From positions 688,932 to 731,431 of the forward strand of contig KV908366.1 of NCBI GenBank assembly GCA_002005505.1: a stretch of 42,500 nucleotides of DNA, written 5' to 3'. The number at the start of each line of letters is the position of its first letter. Positions within the stretch are counted from its first letter, which is position 1. Under the pieces are notes generated by a model. The model made no database searches. It was not told the DNA's origin and saw only the letters and a program-made list of their open reading frames with translations. This document shows positions 1-10,599 of the stretch, in pieces. Source of the stretch: Botryococcus braunii (Eukaryota > Chlorophyta > Trebouxiophyceae). Made by a program: the position numbers and the translations under genes.

Positions 1-723
1 GACAAGGGATGAAAGCAGCTTGCTTGTAAGGGTTTACGAACTTGGCTGATTAGTAGCAATAGTAATATATGACGTCTTATGACTACCTGCTATGAAGGGG
101 CCATTGGGATTACGGGCAGGACTTCTGAGATTGGCACTTGACTTGACGGGACCGCCTCTATGTGTATACATACATGGCAAAGCCAAAGGTAGCCAAAGGT
201 ATATATATATGCCAGCACAGAGCAGGACTTTTGTAACTGGATTTTGTTCGTTTCGTGCCTGCCGACTAGAGCGAGTCCGAGCTCGATCGAGGTCGTTGAA
301 ATGTCTAAGCGCACACTGAATCTCATTGGGGGAGGGGGGGGGGACATCAACACATACGTACCGCCACTAAAGACTGACTTGGAATATCAACTCTCATTGT
401 ACACCCACATGTGGCTGACTTAAATCTCTTGCGCGCACTGATAGTCGATTTTTTTAAAGTCAGCCTTAGTGGCTGTAAAGGTGTGTTAACACCTGAACGT
501 TCATGTCAACATGTTGAACTTTTTACAACAATCGTGTAAACGTACCAAGCGCAAGGAACTCCTCAACGTATGTGGTGCATCCAATTGGCTGATTTTGCAA
601 CTGCTGACATAACGAGGGTCTACATCTACACTCTAGTGTTTGCCATGTATAAATTGTCATATACATATGCAGACGTCGGTACCGTACACAGATGACGACC
701 ATGCTGTATAACCGCATGCATGG

Positions 724-936
724 TCGCTGTTACTGTAGCTTACCGTTGCTCATAGCACGTTTGTCTCTTCATACATAATGACAATGACATATGAGTTTCA
801 TGCCCGAAGCACCGATGAATTGAACACATATATTCGCTGTTACTGTAGCTTACCGTCGCTCAAGGCGCGTTTGCCTATTCATACATAATGACAATGACAT
901 ATGAGTTTCATGCCCGAAGCACCGATGAATTGAACA
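724..936. repeat. Internal 110-bp tandem repeat (also at 3346-3558)
   Basis: The word TCGCTGTTACTGTAGCTTAC starts at 724 and again at 834. The two units stay alike through ATGAGTTTCATGCCCGAAGC up to about 936, with a few substitutions (TTGCTCATAGCAC versus TCGCTCAAGGCGC). They are therefore older than the 2.6 kb duplication, in which the same pair recurs 2622 bp downstream. Confidence 0.85.
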
Positions 937-1013
937 TATCACAAGTGCAAAAACACCTGCATTGCACCTAGGTGTACATGTACATCCGACTTACATTTAT
1001 TTTGGACTTGCAT

Positions 1014-1316
1014 TTAGAAACCGTAGTTGCAGGTGACTACCCAGCAATCAGGGCCCCCCGCGTCTCGCCCCAACTGGGTGGCACAGCCAAGCTTCTTATA
1101 GGAAGGATTGACCATAATTTTGTAGTGGCCACCGCTTGGACCCTCGTTGATCCAGACCTGGATGCCCAGAGTCATGAGGGCTACATTGTCTGTACGGCCG
1201 ACTGGACCGCCTCCCGAAAGGCACTCTGCCCAGTCATTCTTGCTTCCGTCCAAGCCAATGTGACGCAGATTGCACTTCTCCCGCCACGCAAGCTGCTGTC
1301 CATGTGCATCAGAAAT
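1014..1316 (-). CDS. Orphan duplicate of the CAP/PR-1 gene's last exon
   Basis: Identical to the last exon of the gene at 3636-5819. It encodes the C-terminal two thirds of a CAP (SCP/PR-1) domain. Visible are AWREKCNLRHIG (Cys/His helix end), the Glu of NDWAECL, WINEG, the histidine of GHYKIMV, GCA, and the closing WVVTCNYGF before a TAA stop. The predicted acceptor is CTGCAG just before codon ATT (1317-1319). There is no upstream CAP exon between this copy and copy 2, so it can be used only as an alternative 3' exon of the same transcript, or it is a relic. I choose no ATG because the exon starts at a splice site. Confidence 0.6.
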   Translation of the reverse strand: MSDAHGQQLAWREKCNLRHIGLDGSKNDWAECLSGGGPVGRTDNVALMTLGIQVWINEGPSGGHYKIMVNPSYKKLGCATQLGRDAGGPDCWVVTCNYGF

Positions 1317-1430
1317 CTGCAGCAGCATAATCTCTGATTTTGTCATTTCCAAAAGAATGAAGGAAGTGCCTTAAGGCACGTTGGCACGTCCACACAAGTT
1401 TTTGGGGACGTTAGTGATTTCTGTGGATCC

Positions 1431-1462
1431 AATGAACTAAGACTCCGGAGTCTTAGTTCATT
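1431..1462. repeat. 32-bp perfect palindrome (copy at 4053-4084)
   Basis: The left half is AATGAACTAAGACTCC and the right half its exact reverse complement, with no spacer. It is followed directly by two copies of a 15-bp unit containing TTCTAGATCTACC. In copy 2 it lies in the long CAP-gene intron, about 115 bp upstream of the last exon's acceptor. It could extrude as a cruciform or fold as an RNA hairpin. Confidence 0.9.
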
Positions 1463-1494
1463 CTAGATCTACCCATTCTAGATCTACCCAAACT

Positions 1495-1518
1495 GACAAA
1501 CCGTGGCCACGGTTTGTC
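1495..1518. repeat. 24-bp perfect palindrome (copy at 4117-4140)
   Basis: GACAAACCGTGG is followed immediately by its reverse complement. It lies 32 bp from the 32-bp palindrome. A shorter one, GTGCCTTAAGGCAC, is at 1366-1379, so three spacerless palindromes fall within 160 bp. Confidence 0.9.
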
Positions 1519-2621
1519 TGTTTAAACAATTAGCTTGCCTATTTTGCAGTATGCCTGTCCGCTTGCGTGGGTGATCATGAGGACTTGTTGCATATATGTA
1601 TATACGCATGTGTTGCAGAAGCTTGTCCTTTGCAAATGACTCGAGCAAGTTGAGGCAATATTACCTCAAATTCTAGGTTTTGCAGAAACATAATCCAAGC
1701 TACAGGTGCTATATCAATCTTGCATATGGCCATTTGGGGAACAGCATCTCCGAAAGTAGGCAATGTAACAGGATGCATTTGCTGTGGAGGACAAATGCCA
1801 CTGTTTTTCATAAACTTGTGCCCGTATGGCGTGCACGCGTGCACGGGCACAAACGTTTACATGTCAACACATGTTCTCTGCTGTTGTAGTCTGAGCCCTA
1901 CAGCTGTCGTATTGGTGGAATTCCAAGATGTGCTTCTTCAATGTTGAGAAGCTTAATTGGGAATTCCCAGAGACCCTATAAGGCTTGTTTATGGTATGGG
2001 GCATATTAATCGGGACCATTTCTTTAAACTTGCGCAACAAGCCTGTTTTGGTCATACGTATACTGTTCGTATAGGTCGTTTTAGTCATACGTATACTAGT
2101 ATACTGTACACCGTAGGGTATACTGCTCCCTTAATTCACAAAGATCTGAATGGAATCCAAGATGCACATCGACGCTACAGATATCTGTGCTCGTGCGCGC
2201 ATATGAACTTGTGTGGCTGAAGTTGAAGCTTGCCATGTTGGCCATTTGCCTACGAATTTGCTGTATGATGGCACAGACACACCAACACCAGATAGATCAC
2301 TACTCGCTATCCAGACTGTAATAGTATTACTAATACGAACTGTAATTTCAGCGTCGGCAGTCATTCCACACCAGCATCTTTAGATAGAACACTGCATGCG
2401 GTAACACTGCACATTCTCGAACGGGTGCTACAGAAGGCAAGAAGCTCTGGGTGTACATTGTAAAGATCAGACGATATCGATCTATCCTGTTACAATTTGT
2501 GCAAAATCTGATCATTCACATGTGACCCTCTGTATAGAGAGTTTCAGCAGTTTGAGGTAATTACTCGTATACCTGGCCTGCATCTGTGTTTCTCTAACAA
2601 GGCGACCACTACCAGCAAGCC

Positions 2622-5194
2622 GACAAGGGATGAAAGCAGCTTGCTTGTAAGGGTTTACGAACTTGGCTGATTAGTAGCAATAGTAATATATGACGTCTTA
2701 TGACTACCTGCTATGAAGGGGCCATTGGGATTACGGGCAGGACTTCTGAGATTGGCACTTGACTTGACGGGACCGCCTCTATGTGTATACATACATGGCA
2801 AAGCCAAAGGTAGCCAAAGGTATATATATATGCCAGCACAGAGCAGGACTTTTGTAACTGGATTTTGTTCGTTTCGTGCCTGCCGACTAGAGCGAGTCCG
2901 AGCTCGATCGAGGTCGTTGAAATGTCTAAGCGCACACTGAATCTCATTGGGGGAGGGGGGGGGGGACATCAACACATACGTACCGCCACTAAAGACTGAC
3001 TTGGAATATCAACTCTCATTGTACACCCACATGTGGCTGACTTAAATCTCTTGCGCGCACTGATAGTCGATTTTTTTAAAGTCAGCCTTAGTGGCTGTAA
3101 AGGTGTGTTAACACCTGAACGTTCATGTCAACATGTTGAACTTTTTACAACAATCGTGTAAACGTACCAAGCGCAAGGAACTCCTCAACGTATGTGGTGC
3201 ATCCAATTGGCTGATTTTGCAACTGCTGACATAACGAGGGTCTACATCTACACTCTAGTGTTTGCCATGTATAAATTGTCATATACATATGCAGACGTCG
3301 GTACCGTACACAGATGACGACCATGCTGTATAACCGCATGCATGGTCGCTGTTACTGTAGCTTACCGTTGCTCATAGCACGTTTGTCTCTTCATACATAA
3401 TGACAATGACATATGAGTTTCATGCCCGAAGCACCGATGAATTGAACACATATATTCGCTGTTACTGTAGCTTACCGTCGCTCAAGGCGCGTTTGCCTAT
3501 TCATACATAATGACAATGACATATGAGTTTCATGCCCGAAGCACCGATGAATTGAACATATCACAAGTGCAAAAACACCTGCATTGCACCTAGGTGTACA
3601 TGTACATCCGACTTACATTTATTTTGGACTTGCATTTAGAAACCGTAGTTGCAGGTGACTACCCAGCAATCAGGGCCCCCCGCGTCTCGCCCCAACTGGG
3701 TGGCACAGCCAAGCTTCTTATAGGAAGGATTGACCATAATTTTGTAGTGGCCACCGCTTGGACCCTCGTTGATCCAGACCTGGATGCCCAGAGTCATGAG
3801 GGCTACATTGTCTGTACGGCCGACTGGACCGCCTCCCGAAAGGCACTCTGCCCAGTCATTCTTGCTTCCGTCCAAGCCAATGTGACGCAGATTGCACTTC
3901 TCCCGCCACGCAAGCTGCTGTCCATGTGCATCAGAAATCTGCAGCAGCATAATCTCTGATTTTGTCATTTCCAAAAGAATGAAGGAAGTGCCTTAAGGCA
4001 CGTTGGCACGTCCACACAAGTTTTTGGGGACGTTAGTGATTTCTGTGGATCCAATGAACTAAGACTCCGGAGTCTTAGTTCATTCTAGATCTACCCATTC
4101 TAGATCTACCCAAACTGACAAACCGTGGCCACGGTTTGTCTGTTTAAACAATTAGCTTGCCTATTTTGCAGTATGCCTGTCCGCTTGCGTGGGTGATCAT
4201 GAGGACTTGTTGCATATATGTATATACGCATGTGTTGCAGAAGCTTGTCCTTTGCAAATGACTCGAGCAAGTTGAGGCAATATTACCTCAAATTCTAGGT
4301 TTTGCAGAAACATAATCCAAGCTACAGGTGCTATATCAATCTTGCATATGGCCATTTGGGGAACAGCATCTCCGAAAGTAGGCAATGTAACAGGATGCAT
4401 TTGCTGTGGAGGACAAATGCCACTGTTTTTCATAAACTTGTGCCCGTATGGCGTGCACGCGTGCACGGGCACAAACGTTTACATGTCAACACATGTTCTC
4501 TGCTGTTGTAGTCTGAGCCCTACAGCTGTCGTATTGGTGGAATTCCAAGATGTGCTTCTTCAATGTTGAGAAGCTTAATTGGGAATTCCCAGAGACCCTA
4601 TAAGGCTTGTTTATGGTATGGGGCATATTAATCGGGACCATTTCTTTAAACTTGCGCAACAAGCCTGTTTTGGTCATACGTATACTGTTCGTATAGGTCG
4701 TTTTAGTCATACGTATACTAGTATACTGTACACCGTAGGGTATACTGCTCCCTTAATTCACAAAGATCTGAATGGAATCCAAGATGCACATCGACGCTAC
4801 AGATATCTGTGCTCGTGCGCGCATATGAACTTGTGTGGCTGAAGTTGAAGCTTGCCATGTTGGCCATTTGCCTACGAATTTGCTGTATGATGGCACAGAC
4901 ACACCAACACCAGATAGATCACTACTCGCTATCCAGACTGTAATAGTATTACTAATACGAACTGTAATTTCAGCGTCGGCAGTCATTCCACACCAGCATC
5001 TTTAGATAGAACACTGCATGCGGTAACACTGCACATTCTCGAACGGGTGCTACAGAAGGCAAGAAGCTCTGGGTGTACATTGTAAAGATCAGACGATATC
5101 GATCTATCCTGTTACAATTTGTGCAAAATCTGATCATTCACATGTGACCCTCTGTATAGAGAGTTTCAGCAGTTTGAGGTAATTACTCGTATAC
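2622..5194. repeat. Tandem 2.6 kb repeat, copy 2
   Basis: Same sequence as 1-2572. It ends at 5194, after TTACTCGTATAC, where it runs into unique TA-rich DNA. This copy is contiguous with the upstream exons of the CAP gene (5525-5819), so it is probably the ancestral copy and 1-2572 the added one. The right breakpoint lies in the long intron of that gene. Confidence 0.95.
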
Positions 5195-5819
5195 GCATAT
5201 GTATACATATATAAGATGTGTATGTATATACGCATATGCGTGTTGCATGGGTATATACACATGTGTATGATTTTTCTCAAAGAATGAATGGTTTGCTCAA
5301 ATTATTACATCCAGCTGAGCCATCCCTCAATTTATAACACGATTGCATGTATTCATGTACGCTGTTGAACAATTCATGTTTTCAAAACTTTGTGTAAGCA
5401 CGCATGCGCATCTGCAACCATTCCTCATGTATAACAAAAACGAGCTATTCAGCTTGCGCAAGCTCTCAACTGCAGTAGGAAGCAGCTGGAAAGCCTGCTC
5501 CCAACTGAGATTGCAAGTGCACACCTTACGAAGGCCAGTGTCCCACTGAAGTGGGCCTGCTCCCCGACTCGCTCTTAGCTTGTTGTGGATCTCTAGTGCA
5601 CGATCCCAGTCAGCAATTCCAGTTGGAGCTGTCAGTTGGAGCTGTCTTTCAAAAGACAGCTGTGTGGTCTCGTTGCAGGGTGGTCTCGTTAATCACGTTT
5701 CCCACTCTAGTTTGAGAAGAAAGGTTGGATGTTGGCAGGCGAATCACATTCGCGTTGCAATTGACGAGCCCGATGCACCCAAGAGTGAGTGCCGCTGTTA
5801 GCAGCGCTTGCGTGAACAT
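3636..5819 (-). CDS. Secreted CAP-domain (SCP/PR-1-like) protein, three or more exons
   Basis: The start codon is at 5817-5819 and opens with MFTQALLTAALTLGCIGLVN, a typical signal peptide. A second exon, 5525-5659, contains ALEIHNKLRASRG and PLQWDTGLRK, the HN..R and P-L-W-D motifs of the CAP superfamily. The last exon, 3636-3938, supplies the rest and ends CNYGF-TAA. The four usual cleft residues (His of HN, Glu of AE, Glu of NEG, His of GHY) are all present, and the size of about 170-185 aa fits PR-1 proteins. The second intron (about 3939-5524) is phase 0, with donor AAG|GTGTGC and acceptor CTGCAG. The exon 1/exon 2 join is uncertain. The frames differ by one, which a 46- to 88-bp intron ending at 5660 would fix; a 16-bp repeat (5664-5674, 5680-5690) could instead have shifted the frame. 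Family members are extracellular; the ligand is unknown. Confidence 0.65.
5195..5290. repeat. TA/TG-rich alternating stretch at the duplication breakpoint
   Basis: Alternating ATATAC, GTATAC and CATATG words run from the end of repeat copy 2. No coding signal is seen. It lies in the predicted long intron of the CAP gene, and its instability could explain why the 2.6 kb duplication ends here. Confidence 0.5.
5620..5690. repeat. Short direct repeats and hairpin in the CAP second exon
   Basis: Two abutting 13-bp units CAGTTGGAGCTGT lie at 5620-5632 and 5633-5645. A hairpin with arms AGCTGTCTTT/AAAGACAGCT lies at 5640-5661, and GTGGTCTCGTT occurs twice at a 16-bp spacing (5664, 5680). The cluster falls exactly where the reading frame changes between the signal peptide and the CAP domain. 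Confidence 0.75.
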
Positions 5820-5999
5820 TCTTTCGCACGTGTCATTCAGCCTGCAAGGAAGCATTCCATTATGCAAGATTTAAAGACCTACAGCTCTGGAAGCCTGAAG
5901 CTTCCATGAATCATATGCATGTTAACATGTTTCAAGTTACCATGTTCAGGCAGCCAGGAATAATGCTATTCTTATCATTGATCATGACGACCCATTGTA

Positions 6000-6025
6000 A
6001 AAGACGTTCAAAATTGAACGTCTTT
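6000..6025. promoter_or_regulatory. 12-bp-stem inverted repeat upstream of the CAP gene
   Basis: AAAGACGTTCAA and its reverse complement TTGAACGTCTTT are separated by two bases. The repeat lies about 180 bp upstream of the CAP start codon (minus strand). It could be a dimeric protein site or a hairpin. The function is inferred from position only. Confidence 0.4.
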
Positions 6026-6941
6026 AAACTACGATCAATTTAGGTTTGAGTTTATTGCAAACAAATTGCGAGTTCCCACACATATGTACATATGTACATG
6101 TGTACTTTGGAGGTAGAAAGGACAGGACTTTAGAAACTTGAAGCTTGGAGAGGAGAGGGGGAAATGTCTGTTAAGTCCTATGGACCATATATTAAGATAT
6201 CCAGTTAGGGTAACGTTGATTAGCTACGTAGTATATATACTCAACATTACGGACAGAGCCCGGTTGCACCAGAGGATGCCTCCCAGGGCAGCAGGCCCTT
6301 CGCATTGGATCGAAATTTCAATCACGCATACATGAATGGGTCCCTCAGACCCAAAAACTGATTTGATTCACTTCGGCTTCTGGAATCAAAGTTCTTGAAA
6401 GAACGAGAAGAAAAATTTACTAGTCAACTGCAGGGTTGACTAGGACCATGACGCTGCAAGAACGACATGACCATTCTGATGTTCACTTTGGGAATTAGTT
6501 ACGATGATACACTAAAACTACGATCATATGGTATAGACACAGTTTCATAGTAAAGAAACTCAACGACCATGAGTCCGACTGCTTCATCGGACACTCGAGC
6601 ACGAAGTAAGTAGAGACGTCCAATGCAGAAGCAACTTCGATCAGCAACCAGAACGAATTCTATGAATCATTCAACAGAACATCATATCGGCTTATTCATT
6701 GGCAGGTGTGGACTCGTCCAAGTTCGAACTGGTGCAACGAGTGATCATCGAGCTTGGCGTACCGGAAGGAGTTGAAGCGGGCTGTGCATCAGCAACCTGG
6801 AACTCTTTGTTTGTTTCAGTCAGAGATCTAGTCTCTTCTAATAGATGCTCAATGGTCAGGAGGGCATGTGCTACAGTATTCGCTCCAAACCCGGGTTGAG
6901 AATTCGAATGTTCTGAAATCGGGAGTTCCGGATCGGAACCA
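6026..6941. other. Intergenic, no supported gene
   Basis: Only short open frames are present, without recognisable motifs or convincing splice-linked exons. A small inverted repeat (TAGTCAAC/GTTGACTA) lies near 6419-6440. Upstream promoter sequence of the CAP gene may extend into this stretch. Confidence 0.4.
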
Positions 6942-7511
6942 CAGCGGAAGATGCACTAAGGCAAATTGAATTTGCATCATGCAAACGGATATTTTAGCGC
7001 CATTCGTGGTGACCATCGTTTTGCATTCAAATGCACAGTAAAAATGCAATTACGAATTTATATTGACAGACAGAACCTGAAAGTGGTCCACGGTTGGTGG
7101 ACTTGTCCATGATGGACTCCATCCTACTCATAAATCGTCCCTGGTCCATGACGGACTCCATATGGATGCATCCTGCTAGTACTAAAACTCTTCCTAAATC
7201 GTCCCCGATTCATGAAATTCAGTCCAGACATGTAGATGTCCAGACTCGACTCCAGACTGAGCTAGATCTAGCGTTGACTTTGGACACAGTACTGAAATAT
7301 GGCGCTGACGAGATAGTTCGAAGTAGCTATACCGTAGCTATGTCCTAGTAGGGGCACCCTAGTGAACCACGTCGTACTCGACATTTGTACCAACAGCAAG
7401 CTTTATACTGCATTTGAATGTAAACAGATGGTCACCACGGAATCCCTTTGAACAATATTAATAATCAATATTGATTAAGAAAGAAGATTAATCCGTTTAC
7501 GTCTTCCGCTG
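6942..7511. repeat. Imperfect inverted repeat, MITE-like (arms 6942-7039 and 7407-7511)
   Basis: The left arm begins CAGCGGAAGATG, includes AAACGGAT and TTCGTGGTGACCAT, and ends GCATTCAAATGCACAGT. The right arm read on the minus strand has CAGCGGAAGACG, AAACGGATTAA, TTCCGTGGTGACCAT and CATTCAAATGCAGT in the same order, with indels between. The 370-bp interior has no gene I recognise. It could be a decayed non-autonomous DNA element or a foldback sequence; no target duplication was found. Confidence 0.5.
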
Positions 7512-7569
7512 CAGTTCAGGGCCCGCTGCGAGTGCTCTTCGAAGAATTCTCCTGGTAGGTATTCAAATT

Positions 7570-7870
7570 TGTTGTATGATAGAGTTTATTACGTGCCTTT
7601 CCCTCAGAAGAGTAATTGTGGCCAAGTGAGTGTGAACGGTGTGATTAATTTAGGCCACGGTAGAACTACGGATTCTCAAGGAAGTAAGGTACAATTATGA
7701 CATTTTAGGAGGTTATGCAGTACACAGACACGGTTTTGCAAGCTAAGGTTTTGAGGCGTGGTCACGGTTAGGCTTGGCACTTGGTTGGAAGTTCAAGCAC
7801 TCCGGGTGCTTGTCTACGTTAACGTTATATATAGGAGGTGTGATTATCTATAGTTACAGTAAGCAGGGTT
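7570..7870 (+). mobile_element. Degenerate solo LTR related to the copia LTR at 14148
   Basis: It starts TGTTGTATGATAG and contains GTGCCTTTCCCTCAGAAGAG, nearly the same as the segment in the 14148 LTR. It then keeps the order GGCACTTG-TTGG and CACTCCGGGTGCTT (versus GGCACTTGATTGG and CACTTCGGGTGCTT). Divergence is substantial, so it is an older relative. The right end is approximate. No internal element sequence adjoins it. Confidence 0.55.
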
Positions 7871-8325
7871 CGTGATACCCCTGTCTTACGTTTGTGGCCC
7901 CATTGCCATAAACACCATCTCATAGCTTATGCCAAGGGGGAGGGCATGTAGCATTTCCTAGGGTATAATGCTCTAGTATGGTCCTTGGCATTGCTCTATG
8001 ACTTGCCATGTGATCTAGATTCGCGGTACAAGCTCGCTCAGGTAGTCGCTCGGTTGCCCGACTATACGTCCGTGGCAATACGGTGTACATCCGACCCTGG
8101 ATGGGATTAAGGGCGAACCTGTGAATCAATCATGTAACACTCTTTCCGTTCACACCACGAACTGTCTCACTGTCTCATCCAAATCTCTTCCGCTCAGTTA
8201 TTGCTACAGTCAGTCCTCAAAAATGCGGTTCAATTGCTGTCCACCCCCCGTTTATAGCCATCACCATCCAGTTATGTGTAATAAGCCTTTGCGAAGGTGG
8301 AGTAGTCCCGCTTTCTCGGAGTCAT

Positions 8326-8410
8326 GGCCTCCTATAGTGGTGGCCAAATAGCAAGGACACCTAGCTACGGCCTCCTATACTGGTGGCCAAACAGCAAGGA
8401 CACCTAGCTA
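8326..8410. repeat. 43-bp tandem repeat, two units
   Basis: GGCCTCCTATA-TGGTGGCCAAA-AGCAAGGACACCTAGCTA is present at 8326-8368 and 8369-8410 with two differences. No coding context is seen. The rest of 7871-8974 holds only short frames and a stretch (8640-8720) rich in GATCCCCAA words. Confidence 0.8.
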
Positions 8411-8921
8411 TCACTTAGCGTGAAAAAGTTGCTCAGTGCCCAGTCCTCTGGTCTCCGGCGCTTCATTGACCCCAAGTGTTCAACAAAAATGCGCGGTGCA
8501 AGCTAACCACTGTTGAAGGGCTTCCAACTACATTTAACCCTTGTCCTGAATGGACCTTCCTGAGAAGAAATGCAAATTCTGATGGGATATGTTTGTGATT
8601 ACATAAAAGGAAGTCAAACCCCCCGCACCATCCCCAAGCAAATCCATCCCCGAAACCAAACCCTCAATATCCACAAGATCCCCAATTTATCCCCAGATCC
8701 CCAAAGATCCCCAATATGTTTCCCAGTGGTGTCAGTCCTCGAATATGCAATTCAACTCCGTACTTCAAGGTCTCTCCTCCTAGGTCTTCATGGCAGCCTT
8801 TACCCTTCAATTACTTATGAGGGCACACCTTTGCAGTATGGGAGGACTTCAGCCAGATCAGAGTCATGCACTCCTAGTGGTGGTATCAAATAAATGAACT
8901 GGACACCTCAAATCATTTACT

Positions 8922-8924
<3 letters not shown>

Positions 8925-8953
<29 letters not shown>
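8925..8953. repeat. 29-bp poly-T tract
   Basis: An uninterrupted T run, which is poly-A on the minus strand. It lies just beyond the predicted minus-strand exon ending at 8975. That exon's neighbours are separated by introns, so a processed pseudogene is not indicated. Confidence 0.9.
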
Positions 8954-8974
8954 GAGTAACCCCAAGCGTGCAAC

Positions 8975-9731
8975 CTCTGGTGGCATCTTGCTCAGACTCT
9001 TCCTGGCGTGGTGTGGTGATTACAGGCCCTTGTAAGAGCAAACACATAACAATAGCCCAAATACGGATATTTACATACAACTCCTTGTTTACCAGTGGCA
9101 GCAAACAAACGTCCCAGAGTCCTTTTCTCAGCTGCCTCAAGAACCGGCTCCTCTTCCCCATTTCCCATCAAGGATGCCACCGCTCTTACTGACTGAGGAT
9201 ACTTGACGTTCAGCTAAGCAACTCATGCCATGCACTGCACATCCTAAGAAGATGTTGCAAACGTCGGGGCGGGAATTAGTTTGCGCAGATTAGCCTGAAT
9301 CTATCCCCACCTCAGCCTGGCACCGTGTTACCTGAAACCAGCCTTTGCCATGCCTATGCCCATGCATGGCCAAGAACGCTGCCGTCGGATACCATTGACT
9401 TCATGCGTGGGACAAAGGCCACGACCTTCACATTGACATTCCACCTTGTATCCTCTCAGTGCCGTCCACCTCCAGCATTTAGCGCCCGTTGGGCTTGAGG
9501 TACGCACAATCCCTATGCTGTCTTACTGGTGCAATAATAGCTGCCCATAGCAATCTGTAGATTCTCCATGAAATCATTCGCACAGTTATTGGGTGGCCTT
9601 GCCCTTGTCATCCCATCTCCAGGGGCCTCTCATCCAAGCCATTGTTGCATAGCAAGATGCTCATTTCCTCCGGAGTAAAGCTCAAATCTCCCTCAGGTAC
9701 AGGGGGAACCCTGCATAGCATACTTCTTGCC
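8975..9731 (-). CDS. Provisional multi-exon gene, function unknown
   Basis: Four exon-like blocks fit together on the minus strand. 9479-9731 begins after TTTTCAG and encodes RVPPVPEGDLSFTPEE and, after an in-frame TGA at 9608-9610, WRIYRLLWAAIIAP. 9332-9398 has a good donor but a weak acceptor. 9093-9213 encodes YPQSVRAVASLMGNGEEE and RTLGRLFAAT. 8975-9028 encodes VITTPRQEESEQDATR. The last two join through a 64-bp intron in matching phase 1, the best-supported part. I recognise no family. The TGA could be a nonsense mutation, or these may be two adjacent genes. Both gene ends are undefined. Confidence 0.35.
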
Positions 9732-10599
9732 CTGAAAACTCCCTTTGCCTATAGTTCAAACAAACAAAAATTACTAACGGCATGGCAGAGTGCAGAAGAA
9801 AAAGTATTATGTTATTGCACATTAAAACAATGTTCCTGTTGCATGTGTTACTTCAATAATATCAAATGAAACTTATGATTAAGTTTCGTTGTTTCAAGCA
9901 TAGAAAACTATCAGGTGTTCTTATCCAAGAAGGCTGGTGTGTCAAACAACATCCTCGTTTTAGTTTGCCAGTGCCCCAGTATCCTGTCAGTGTCACATAC
10001 CATTAACTTCATCCCCATCTGTTCACCTTCTTACAAGACTCCTCCCTCGACCCATTGAGTTGTCTCTATCCCAAACCTGGACCCTTGCAAGGGTCAAACT
10101 CCACTCCAGTAAAGCTACTGATGGCACAGTCAGAAATTCAAAACTTCAAGCAGTATCTCAGGCCAAGAAGGCCTGCATGATTGAAGACCACCTCCTGGTT
10201 CAGGGTCCATGCATACTTGCACTCAGTGAAACTTGCAAATGCGTGCGATTAAACACCGCCTTCTGGGAGACCCATTCTGCATTGCAAGACGTGTTGCATA
10301 CTCCCAATAAGGCAAACCGCGTAGGTGACTAGCTGAGATGTCTATCAAGAATATGCTACAGCACATGCTTGGCGAGGCTAAATTTAATTGGTTCACTCCC
10401 CAATAACTGGGGCAAGTTCAGAAACCTTCTTCTCTTCCGAATACATACACACGTTGCTACACCTGTGCTTGTGCTAAAGTGTGGGAGTACTGGAAAAAAG
10501 TCTGTTTTCAGAGATAGACAAAGCAATAGCACCAAGTCTTATTCATAAGAAATCCTGCTACTTTGAAGCTCAAATCATGCAGTACGAGAAAAGGGATTT
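9732..10599. other. No supported gene; possible upstream exons
   Basis: Short frames occur on both strands. The minus strand has a candidate donor (ATGAAGTTAATG|GTATGTGAC near 9995) that resembles the 9390 region, but no chain of exons could be closed. Confidence 0.3.

Larger units (their letters stand above)
1..2621. repeat. Tandem 2.6 kb repeat, copy 1
   Basis: The first 2572 bases recur at 2622-5194. The only difference I see is one G in the homopolymer near 327-345 (10 versus 11 G). Bases 2573-2621 are a 49-bp tail present only at the junction. The unit carries the last exon of a CAP-domain gene on the minus strand, two long perfect palindromes and an internal 110-bp tandem repeat. Its other open frames are short and show no recognisable protein. 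Such identity means a very recent duplication or an uncollapsed assembly overlap. The window begins inside the unit, so further copies may lie upstream. Confidence 0.95.

Noticed and set aside
1575..1850. Minus-strand frame containing KIDIAPVAW as an upstream CAP exon
   Set aside because: It only loosely resembles the CAP helix. The exon at 5525-5659 has the true HN..R and PLQWD motifs and fits the splice phase.
8925..9028. Processed pseudogene with poly-A tail on the minus strand
   Set aside because: The adjacent exon-like blocks are separated by introns with correct splice sites.
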